Below, piece after piece: positions 9,048 through 17,500 of a DNA stretch of 17,500 nt (positions are counted from its first letter, which is position 1; every line of letters starts with the position of its first letter). A model generated the notes under the pieces. That model was not told where the DNA came from. It did no database searches and saw only the letters and a list, made by a program, of their open reading frames with translations. The stretch is from Penaeus vannamei (lineage: Eukaryota > Arthropoda > Malacostraca > Decapoda > Penaeidae): assembly GCF_042767895.1 (NCBI RefSeq), contig NC_091569.1:16153559-16171058 (forward strand). Direction: 5' to 3'. The position numbers and the translations under genes are program-made.

Positions 9048-9070
9048 GGGGGTGGGGGTGGGGGGGGGGG
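9048..9070 (+). repeat. G-run block, potential G-quadruplex
   Basis: The block is G5-T-G5-T-G11. It satisfies the usual four-run quadruplex pattern on the + strand with single-base loops, because the last run can supply two or more G tracts. Confidence 0.85.
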
Positions 9071-9437
9071 TGTTACAGTGTTATGTTGAAGAGGAAAATC
9101 AAGTTTATGTGTTTTTTGGCGAGTGTTACGCGAAATGGAGGTATTTGCGTGGACCATGAGACAAAAGCTGATAATCTCCTTGTTAGCAGACTGATGGATC
9201 GCGTCGGCACAAGCCCTCAGCTTATGGCGTAATGAAGTTGTCTGTGTTTGTCTGTCTGTCTGACTGAAGTTGTCTGTCTGACCCGTTGTTAATGTGGGCG
9301 CCACTGTTCACGTATGGTTTGGGACTAATTGTTATTGTTTAGTCATGGAGGTGGAATGGTATATAGTCAGACAATGGAAAAAATGTACACAGATAAATAT
9401 ACATTGATACTAACACATCGAGAGAAAGACAGACAGA
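9071..9437. other. single-copy stretch with a (TCTG)n patch
   Basis: From 9083 to 9232 the + strand reads as a 49-residue frame of ordinary amino-acid composition starting MLKRKIKFM, with no recognised homologue. A TCTG array follows at 9241-9282, in which TGAAGTTGTCTGT occurs twice. No gene call is justified. Confidence 0.4.
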
Positions 9438-9455
9438 ACACACACATACACACAC

Positions 9456-9553
<98 letters not shown>

Positions 9554-9563
9554 AAACACACAC
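9438..9563. repeat. (CA)n microsatellite
   Basis: More than 50 CA units with a few interruptions (CACATACAC, CACGCAC, CACAGACAC, CACAAACAC). It ends in a short TA run and lies next to CAGA repeats on both sides. Confidence 0.95.
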
Positions 9564-9651
9564 ATATATATAAAGATAAATATACATCGATACCAAGACA
9601 CCGAAAGACAGACTCATTCAAAAAGGTAAAAAATAAATCCCACGACAGAGA

Positions 9652-9680
9652 AACAGACAGACAGACAGACGGACGGACGG
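9652..9680. repeat. (CAGA)n(GGAC)n tetranucleotide repeat
   Basis: Three to four CAGA units change by one base into GACG/GACGG units. This shows a point mutation followed by expansion of the variant. Confidence 0.8.
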
Positions 9681-9841
9681 AGGCCCCTGTCATCTGGGAA
9701 GGGCGAACGACCCCAACTCCAAGCCTCAGTGGCCGGGCAAGGCAAAGGGTCAGATGACGAGGCTAAAACCATTTCCCCGTCGCGAAGGGGTATTTGTGAT
9801 TAGAAATAATCATAAGTAAATTGATTAATAAATAGAAAATA
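9681..9841. other. GC-rich island with an imperfect inverted repeat
   Basis: The arms 9681-9696 and 9751-9764 share a perfect 8-bp inverted core, gtcatctg and cagatgac. A second small palindrome, ccccgtcgcgaagggg, lies at 9775-9790. The island is unlike the simple repeats on either side and might be part of an unrecognised dispersed repeat. Confidence 0.4.
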
Positions 9842-9968
9842 AAAGAGAGAGAAAGAAAGAGATAGATAGACAGATAGAGAGAGAGAGTGTGTGTGAGAGA
9901 GAGAGAGGGAGGGAGGGAGGGAGGGAAAGAGAGAGAGGGAGGGAAAGAGAGAGAGAGAGAGAAACGAA
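9842..9968. repeat. (GA)n/(GGGA)n purine tract
   Basis: GA, GATA, CAGATA and GGGA units follow each other, with a short GTGTGTG interruption near 9888-9894. Confidence 0.85.
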
Positions 9969-10130
9969 AGAAAATAGACAAAAATGTGTAGTTAAAAAAA
10001 GATCTTGGTCACTGCTTTTCCTTGTATATTATCCCAATTATTATCACTAATTATCCGCATTCTTTTTCTTTTTACGGCAATCGCTATAATGATAACTGAA
10101 ATTACATTCTCGGAAGTAATGTAATCGTCA
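9969..10130. other. A/T-rich spacer
   Basis: Mixed sequence, A/T-rich, leading into the ATT/ATC array. Nothing identifiable. Confidence 0.4.
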
Positions 10131-10405
10131 ATATTATCATGATTATCTTCTTATTAATATTTCTATTATCATTATCATTATTGTTACCATCATTATTCTT
10201 AATGCTTTTGTAAATAATGTTATCGATATTATCATTATCAGCAATAAAGTTATTTTCATCATTATTATCGTTATTGTTAGTATCATTATCATTACCATTG
10301 CCATTATTATTGCTGTAGTTATTATCATTATTATTATCATTATCAGTGCCATAGTCATTCTCATTTTTTTAATTATTGTTAGTGTTATTATCATTATTAT
10401 CTCAG
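10131..10405. repeat. second ATT/ATC array
   Basis: It has the same unit types and strand orientation as the array at 1784-3952, but is more decayed. Poly-Ile/Met frames across it are artefacts. Confidence 0.9.
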
Positions 10406-10414
10406 CCAAGGAAG

Positions 10415-10438
10415 TTTTTTTTTTTTTTTTTTTTTTTT
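10415..10438. repeat. T24 homopolymer
   Basis: Twenty-four T residues directly precede the minus-strand SINE fragment. On that strand they are an A run following the fragment, and so could be its poly(A) tail. Confidence 0.9.
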
Positions 10439-10500
10439 GCCTTATTCCAATTTAGTTGCCATTGAGGTGGTAAACAAGATCATGATCCGGATCCAGCGGA
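10439..10500 (-). mobile_element. inverted SINE-like fragment (copy C)
   Basis: On the minus strand 10496-10466 begins ctggatccggatcatgatc and ends accacc. It matches the start of copy B (11251-11281) at 25 of 31 positions by eye. Downstream on the same strand, 10465-10439 leads into the A run, which suggests a retroposed piece with tail. How far it extends to the right beyond 10500 is unclear. Confidence 0.5.
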
Positions 10501-10530
10501 GGATAACGCGGAAAGGTATGGACAGGTTTT

Positions 10531-10868
10531 TATAATAATGATAATGATAATAATGGCAATAACAGTAATGCAATAGCATCATCAATGATAATGGTAATAG
10601 TAATAAAGATGATGATAATAGTGATGATGAAAATAATGATAAATGTGATAATAGTTTAACGATAATGATTATGATAACAATAATAACAACAATGACAATG
10701 ATCAAAATGATAGTGATAGCAATGATAATAATGAATACAACGAATTCATTAATGATGATAATAACAGGGATATTTATAGAAATAATGAAAATGATAAGAT
10801 GATAATGATAATGAAAATAATAATAATAATGATAATGATAATGATGATACTGATGATGATGATGTTGA
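10531..10868. repeat. inverted-orientation array (GATAAT/GATGAT)
   Basis: The + strand carries GAT, AAT and ATG triplets, the complement of the ATT/ATC arrays elsewhere. Together with 10131-10405 it forms a large imperfect inverted repeat around a unique centre of about 120 bases. Confidence 0.9.
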
Positions 10869-10923
10869 TAACAAGAAACATTCAGACCGCATATATCCGC
10901 CATGGCATTAGGGTCACTAATGC
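10869..10923 (+). other. unique segment ending in poly(A)
   Basis: The segment contains accgcatatatccgccatgg and ends cactaatgc immediately before 25 A residues. It may be the 3' part of a retroposed sequence, but I do not recognise the family. Confidence 0.3.
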
Positions 10924-10948
10924 AAAAAAAAAAAAAAAAAAAAAAAAA
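10924..10948. repeat. A25 homopolymer
   Basis: Twenty-five A residues, mirroring the T24 run 500 bases to the left. Confidence 0.9.
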
Positions 10949-11061
10949 GATATCTACACTTGAAGAATTACATTAAAATCACCTCTTTCTCAAGTACACC
11001 GGTGACGTCCGTGTTTCCATATCACGCAGTGTTAATGAATATTACAAAAAAAGATAAAATA

Positions 11062-11072
11062 TGATAATAATG

Positions 11073-11103
<31 letters not shown>
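11062..11103. repeat. (AAT)n microsatellite
   Basis: About ten AAT units with GATAAT variants at the left end, abutting the start of SINE copy A. Confidence 0.9.
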
Positions 11104-11105
<2 letters not shown>

Positions 11106-11246
11106 GATCCTGATCCTGATTCGGATCACCACCAAAATGTAAATGACATGTAAGTCGGGCTAAGACACACCTCTGGTAAAAAAAAAGAAAGAAAGAAAGA
11201 AAAAAATTAAAAATCTGTTCATAACTTTTTGAGTTATCCTGCTAAC
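11104..11246 (+). mobile_element. SINE-like dispersed repeat, copy A
   Basis: The element begins tggatcctgatcctgattcg, passes through ggatcaccaccaaaatgtaa and gacacacctctggtaaaaa, and ends ataactttttgagttatcct gctaac. I recognise these phrases from a repeat common in marine invertebrate genomes, related to the tails of RTE-type LINEs or their SINEs; that is from memory and the exact family is uncertain. An A/GAAA-rich stretch at 11179-11208 lies inside the copy. The copy is directly followed by copy B in the same orientation. Confidence 0.7.
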
Positions 11247-11250
11247 CTTC

Positions 11251-11371
11251 CTGGATCCAGATCATCATCCGGATCACCACCAGGATTTAATTACATCTAA
11301 GTTTATAACTTTTTGAGTTACCCTGCTAACCAACTAACCAAAAAAAGGACCTCTTTGGTGGAGGTAATGAT
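11251..11371 (+). mobile_element. SINE-like dispersed repeat, copy B with 3' hairpin
   Basis: It repeats the start of copy A (ctggatccagatcatcatcc, then ggatcaccacc) and its end (ataactttttgagttaccct gctaac at 11305-11330). The interval between the two is 64 bases shorter than in copy A. After that come AACC/CAAC units and a hairpin end, acctctttggtggaggt (11349-11365), followed by aatga. Copy A lacks this 3' end, so B either carries the true terminus or is the downstream half of a composite insertion. Confidence 0.7.
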
Positions 11372-11525
11372 AGATTTGATTAAGATTTTCTGAGGTTTGT
11401 GATATGACATACATACACACGAGATATGTGTGTGTGTGTGATTATTCATTTTTGCTGTCAGTCATCGCCCATTCTTACATAAAAATGAATTGATCGCTAT
11501 AGTATTGTTAACATTATGATTATCA
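11372..11525. other. short single-copy spacer
   Basis: A/T-rich mixed sequence with a short TG run at 11427-11440. No feature recognised. Confidence 0.4.
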
Positions 11526-11629
11526 CTATTTTTCTTATTTTTATGTGATCATTATTATCATTGTTATCATTATTATTTTCAGTACCTTGTTATAAAAAAA
11601 ACATTAACGTTATCATTATTACCGTTACT

Positions 11630-11660
<31 letters not shown>

Positions 11661-12668
11661 CTATGATGATGATTATTATCATCATCATCATCATTACTAT
11701 CATTATCATTATTATTGATATTATTATCATTATTATTATTATCATCTTTATTAGTAGTAGTAGTAGTATCATTATTATGATCAATATTATTACTGTTATT
11801 GCTTCTATTATTATCATCATCGTTATCATTATTGTTATAATAACTATCATTATTTCTATTATTATTATTACCATTATTGTTATCAAACTATCATCATTAT
11901 TATTATTTATATCATTATGATTATCATTATCATCATTATCATTATTATTATTATCATAATGATTGTTATCATTATCATCATTTGTTATTGTCCTTATTAT
12001 CATCTTCATTTTCATTATCATGATATCTATTGTTATTATTATTATTATTGTTGCTGTTTTTATTATTGTTATCATTTTTATCATTATTATTATTGTTATT
12101 TTTATTATTGTCGATATCATTATTATCATTACTATTTTTATCATTATATTATTATCATTATCATCATTATTATTTTTATCATTGTCATCATTATCATCAT
12201 TGTTATTATTATCATCATTATTATTATTTCAATCGTTGTTGTTATCATCGTCATTATTGTTATTGTTATTATTACTATTATCATTATCAATATTATTATT
12301 ATTATCCTCATTATATTTATCATCATCATTATAATTATTATCATCATTATCATTATTTCTGTTAGCATTGTTATCAGTATCAGTATCATTATCATCATTA
12401 TTTTTATCATTATCATTATCATTATTATCATCAGTTTTATCATTATCATAATCAATATCATCAATGTTATGTTATTATAATTCTTTTTATGATTATCATT
12501 ATTATTAATACTATTATCATTATATTCGTTTTTATTATTATTATCATCATCATTATCATTATCATCACTATCATTTGTATTATTCCCTTTATAATAATTA
12601 TTGTTTTTATTACTGCCATTAGCGTTATTACTATCATCATTATCACTTTCATTGTTATCATCGCTATT
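11526..12668. repeat. third ATT/ATC array, 1.1 kb
   Basis: It has the same composition and orientation as 1784-3952. GTAGTAGTAGTAGTA at about 11755-11769 is a local triplet switch (TAG) that breaks the pattern. Long Ile-, Ser/Leu- or Tyr/His-rich frames on both strands are artefacts. Confidence 0.95.
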
Positions 12669-13081
12669 ACATCTTTTAACTTTCACCGCCCTCACCAGTG
12701 CATTTAATTTAACCTAACACCGTAAAGATATTAGTACTTAAAGTGTACCTTGATTCTAATATCTAATTAATCCACTTTAATTACGAGATTTAAACGCGAT
12801 CGCAAATCCGTTACAGCAACAGCATGACGGGTTCCTCTGCCTCCGCCGATCGCTGTCAAAGTCTACGGAATTGCAACGCCACCTTTCATTAGTGTCTCGT
12901 TGCAACAACTCACCTGAATTATTATTATTATTATTATCTTAATGCGGGCAATGTTGCTTTAGATTCAAGTTGTGGGAGATTACTTGAATTATTAGATAAC
13001 TTTAAAGTATTCAGCGGTTTTTATAAATTTCTATAAATAAGAAATAGAGAATTAGAATACGAATAAAGTTTACCTAAAAAA
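12669..13081. other. single-copy island, no gene recognised
   Basis: This is 400 bases of ordinary composition with a small (ATT)n at 12919-12936. A perfect 8-bp stem hairpin occupies 12871-12905. CpG-containing motifs such as cgcgatcgcaaatccg and cctccgccgatcgctg are present, but no long open frame. Confidence 0.5.
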
Positions 13082-13480
13082 CAAAGAGCGAAAGAGCGAA
13101 GGGTTTGAAATAGGTTAATGTAGGTCGACGAGAAAGGAGAGGAATGGAAGAGAAAGGGAGAATGAAGAGGCCAAATGAAGGGGAAAAGCAAAGGCAGAGG
13201 AGGAGCGGGAAAAGGCGAATAAAAGTGAACAAAAAGGAAAACGGGGGAAATAGATTGGAACGAAGGAAAATGGAAGCGAGGGAGGATTGGGAGAGATAAT
13301 CATGTAAAAGTTTAGGCATGGATGATCCCGAAAAAAAGATATGTATATATGTACAATAAAATAAAAGTGAGGAGAGGAGAAGCTAGGAAATGGATATAAA
13401 GAAAAAAAGAAAAAAAGAAAGAAAAGAACATTAAAACGAAAAGCAAGAAATGCAAAGAAAAAATATATATATCGATATGG
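13082..13480. repeat. purine-rich tract
   Basis: The + strand is dominated by A and G, with AAAGAAAG units at the right end (13402-13425). The Phe/Leu/Ser-rich minus-strand frames follow from this. Confidence 0.75.
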
Positions 13481-13513
13481 AAAATGATAATACAAAATTA
13501 CAATGAACTAAAA

Positions 13514-14395
<882 letters not shown>

Positions 14396-14810
14396 CATAC
14401 ATAAACGAAGACATAAAATCTATGAGCGAGAGCATCCGCCCAAGAGGAGCGCGCAGGTGGGCGTGAGAGCGAGCGAAAGAGCGGGCGGCGGGACGGGTTA
14501 AGAGCCATCAGCCGAGGACGAAAGAAAGAGAGAGAAAGGCGCACGAAGTCACGGGGTCCAACCACTGACATCAAACCCGCATCAGCTGGAAAACAAGACA
14601 ATTACCAGCTCATCCGAAAGCCGGATTAAGGAAGGAATTTGAGACGCTCTTAACGGTAAACTCCGAACGCCTTTGCGGCCGCCAGGTAGATGCCGGCGCA
14701 CACCCGCTCAGGCACGCCCTCACGCCCGCGACGCGGCTCACGCACACCGACAGGCACGCGGGCTGAGAGCCTCTCAATCACGAAGGGAAGAACGTACGCA
14801 TTTGTATATA
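14396..14810. other. CpG-rich island
   Basis: The sequence has many CpG dinucleotides, for example gcgggcggcgggacgggtta and cctttgcggccgcc, while the surroundings have few. It is free of simple repeats. On the minus strand an open frame ends CAGIYLAAAKAFGVYR at 14650, but upstream it is (TA)n-derived sequence. A promoter or a non-coding first exon is possible; no splice pattern or product can be assigned. Confidence 0.4.
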
Positions 14811-14850
14811 TATGTATGTATATATGAATGAATAAATGAATAGATAAATA

Positions 14851-14855
<5 letters not shown>

Positions 14856-14931
<76 letters not shown>
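14856..14931. repeat. (AT)n microsatellite
   Basis: About 38 AT units preceded by GAATGAATAAATGAATAGATAAATAAAC-type tetranucleotides and followed by ACATACAC. The left flank looks like a decayed (GAAT/GATA)n. Confidence 0.95.
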
Positions 14932-14936
<5 letters not shown>

Positions 14937-15021
14937 CACACATATATGTATATAAACATAGATATGTATATATGATATATACACAGATGTATTTACATGT
15001 GTGTATGTGTTCATATATATG

Positions 15022-15605
15022 GGAAGAGACAGAGAAGGAAAGACGGAGAAAGTGAAGAAAACAGACTGGTACACACAGAAGGAGAGAGAAGGTCACAATG
15101 GCCTCCAAAGGTAGAAATTTACAGAGAAGAAAGAGAAGTAAAAAAAGAAAGCGAGGAGCAAGGCAGAATTGGTGAAAAGATACCTTGAAGAGGAAAATAA
15201 TAAAATGAAAGAAGAGGAAATAGGAGACGAAAAACATGAAAGCAAAAATAAGAGATTGTTGAAGGTCTGAGCTGAGATAGTAGAGAGATTAAAAAAATAG
15301 ATAGAATCAAAATCATATAAATTTATTAGCGATACTGCCAAAGGAAAAATAAAAAATGGGTCATAAATTGGAAGAAGAGAAAGACAAGGAAGCAGTGGAA
15401 GAAGAAGCAAAAGGAAGGGAGGAAGAAAGAAGAAAAGGGTGGATGGTGAAAAGGAGGAAGAAAAGGAGGAATGGAGGGAGAGAAGGAGGGAGGGGGAGAT
15501 AGGAGGGAAGGATGTTAGAAAAGTGAAAAGAGAAGCGAGAGAGAGAGATGGAGAGATGGAGGGAGGGAGGAAGAAAGAAGGAGACAGGGGGGAAAGGGGG
15601 GAAGG
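15022..15605. repeat. purine-rich tract
   Basis: A/G-dominated sequence, A-rich at the left and GGA/GGGA-rich at the right, with pyrimidines scattered between 15100 and 15360. No gene is recognised on either strand. Confidence 0.7.
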
Positions 15606-15720
15606 GGGGGACAGAAGTAACCTTGGGAGCTCGCCACTAATCCCAGGGACGCGGAGAGGGACACGGCGGGCACCCCACGAGCGGCCGAGGCGCTGTACTC
15701 TGATGGACAGCTAAATGGCG
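15606..15720. other. small CpG-rich island in purine tract
   Basis: The segment contains several CpG sites (gggacgcggagagggacacg, ccacgagcggccgaggcgct) and is flanked by purine repeats. The + frame here is too short and too repeat-bounded for a call. Confidence 0.4.
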
Positions 15721-16060
15721 AGACGAGAGGGAAGGAAGGATGCCTCGAAGGAATAGGGAAGGGGGGGGGGGGGGGGGATAAGGGAGACGGGAAGGGAAAG
15801 GAGGAGGAGGAGGAGGAGAAGGGAGGAAGGAGGGAGGAGGAGGGAGAGATGGAGGATGGGGTTATGGGAGGTAGAATGAAGGAGAAGATGTTAGGTGAGA
15901 GGGAGAGGGACAGACAAAGGGGGGAAGAAGAGATGAAGTGAGAAAGGGAGAGAGAAGAAAGAGAAAGTGGGGGTGAGGTAAGAGGAAAGGGAGAGAGAAG
16001 GGAGAGGAGACAGAGACATGGTAAGAGAGAGCTAAGAATCTGAAGCTGACAGAGTTGCTA
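15721..16060. repeat. purine tract with G17 run
   Basis: It includes 17 consecutive G residues (15761-15777), a GGA triplet array (15798-15818) and GAGA/GGGAG units. Confidence 0.85.
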
Positions 16061-16509
16061 AGAAGCATTCTAAGAGAAAGAACATGCAAGCACTCTTTAG
16101 GCTGGCTGCTTGCCCTTCCTGCCGAAAACAGCTGATCATCATCAGCTGATTAAGAGACTCTTGCCCTTTCGTTCAGTAGCCGATGAATATCCGAATATGC
16201 AAGCCAAGAACAAAGAGTAATAAGAGAAAGAAATGAAGAAAAGGCCATGTAGAAAGAAAGCTATGGATGGAAGCCCGGTGTCCAGCTACTTCCCATTCCC
16301 ACACCTAATATACTAATAAAAAATTACGATGATATTAAAATTACATAAACAATTTCTAAAGCCCATGTCGAGTTAGATGCATGCCATAGAGAAGCAAAGA
16401 ATCCTAAACCAGTAAATACGAAAAAGCTAGATGCATGTCATAGAGAAATAGAAGAAGAAGAAAAAACAACTATAAATACGAAAATAAAAATACAGAAACT
16501 ACAATATAA
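16061..16509. other. single-copy stretch
   Basis: Mixed, A-rich sequence containing a palindromic hairpin at 16130-16147 and an imperfect direct duplication at 16374-16483. No open frame of interest and no tRNA fold found. Confidence 0.5.
16374..16483 (+). repeat. imperfect tandem duplication, about 54-56 bp
   Basis: Both units start tagatgcatg(c/t)catagag and end taaatacgaaaa. Unit 1 is 16374-16427 and unit 2 is 16428-16483. The middle differs: ordinary sequence in unit 1, GAA triplets in unit 2. Confidence 0.8.
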
Positions 16510-16796
16510 TAACAGCCCGAAGATGAGCGGTCAGGTTCCCCGGGCGTCCCTGCGTCGCGCCAGAACGAAAGGGGCGGCGGGGGGCACCGCAACCGCCCGC
16601 AATAAAACTAGAACATAAAACGAGCGAGGTGTGATGGCGGGCGTGAGCGAACAGGATGCGGAGCCGGAAACGCGGGTGACTAAAGAGGCTTCGCTGGAAC
16701 GCCTGGTATGCGCTGGCGTCTCGGCGCGGCGAGTGCAGCGGCGCTCGCGGGCGTGAGGGCGGTGAGGGCGGCGGAGGGGGGAGGGCGCTAGGAGAG
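16510..16796. other. CpG-rich island, possible promoter/first exon
   Basis: This is one of the two largest GC-rich, CpG-rich islands in the window and is free of microsatellites. On the + strand an ATG at 16634 opens a 40-codon frame (MAGVSEQDAEPETRVTKEAS at its start) that ends at 16756. After codon 24 the sequence CTG|GTATGC could act as a weak splice donor. Amino-acid composition looks natural, unlike repeat-derived frames, but no homologue is recognised and coding status is unproven. Confidence 0.35.
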
Positions 16797-16840
16797 TTTG
16801 TGATCTACTTGTCATGGTCTCACAATCATACACACACGCC

Positions 16841-17160
<320 letters not shown>

Positions 17161-17305
17161 ATATTTCTTTCCAAATTCGTTTTGCTTCGCGTCGAAATCC
17201 GGCGATTCCCAGGGCTGAGGGCGAGGGCCGGGCGAGGCAGCGGCGTGGCGAGAAGGGCCGGATATTCCTCTAATAACTGGCCGATTAGTAAGTTAGTTGC
17301 CTCTT
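17161..17305. other. GC-rich island near right end
   Basis: Contains ggctgagggcgagggccggg and gcagcggcgtggcgag. The island is short and no gene can be called in it. Confidence 0.35.
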
Positions 17306-17500
17306 CCTTATTTTACCCGTTTCTTCGCCCCTTCCCCTCTCCCATAATTCTTCTCCCCTCAATCATTCCCCTTCCTCGCTTCTGCCGTCCATTTGCCGGC
17401 TTCCCCTCGCCTTCTCTCCCATCCCCTAACTCAAGTATCTAACCCTCTTTTCAGTAATCTTATCGTTTATTCGCCTCTTTTATCATGTGTTTCCCCTCCT
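17306..17500. repeat. CT-rich tract
   Basis: C/T-dominated sequence of moderate purity running off the right edge. Confidence 0.65.

Noticed and set aside
11590..12695. Asn/Asp-rich and Ile/Met-rich minus-strand frames
   Set aside because: Translation of the third ATT/ATC array. Asn/Asp-rich proteins exist, but here the same strand is open in neighbouring frames with other homopolymers.
12708..12722. AACCTAAC telomere-like motif
   Set aside because: A single occurrence without tandem repetition; arthropod telomeres are long TTAGG/CCTAA arrays.

Overview
The window looks like intergenic or intronic DNA from an animal nuclear genome that is very rich in simple repeats. There are no closely packed long genes and no ribosomal, transfer or CRISPR genes that I could find. 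Microsatellites of several classes, a broken LINE retrotransposon and SINE-like repeats are all present. The density and mix of repeats ((AC)n, (AT)n, (AG)n, ATT/ATC arrays kilobases long) and the style of the SINE fragments best fit a decapod crustacean, perhaps a penaeid shrimp. That attribution is inference from composition, not from a diagnostic gene.

Layout: 0.05-0.33 kb is CA-rich and 0.35-0.45 kb is C-rich. A purine tract runs 0.78-1.25 kb, followed by a single-copy stretch to 1.78 kb. A 2.2 kb ATT/ATC array fills 1.78-3.95 kb. A CT-rich tract (3.99-4.26 kb) is interrupted by a 1.8 kb decayed LINE (4259-6050), and the CT tract resumes to 6.47 kb. From 6.5 to 10.1 kb, short single-copy islands alternate with C-rich, GA-rich, TG/CA and G-run repeats, including a 50-bp minisatellite. 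From 10.1 to 12.7 kb two ATT/ATC arrays and one array of the complementary orientation surround three fragments of a SINE-like repeat (two in tandem, one inverted). From 13.1 to 16.1 kb the + strand is strongly purine-biased and holds long (AC)n(AT)n, (AG)n and (GGGA)n repeats. CpG-rich islands lie at 14.4-14.8, 15.6-15.7, 16.5-16.8 and 17.2-17.3 kb and are the only places that hint at a promoter or exon.

The only recognisable coding sequence is the dead reverse transcriptase of the LINE, with several frameshifts, an internal deletion and both tested catalytic aspartates changed to glycine. Almost all other open frames are translations of simple repeats (poly-Ile, Thr-His, Cys-Val, Ser-Leu, Ile-Tyr) and are not annotated as genes. 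I found no intact gene system. The most informative structures are the LINE insertion with a candidate target-site duplication, the SINE fragment cluster, and the inverted GATA-motif arrays bounded by homopolymers.
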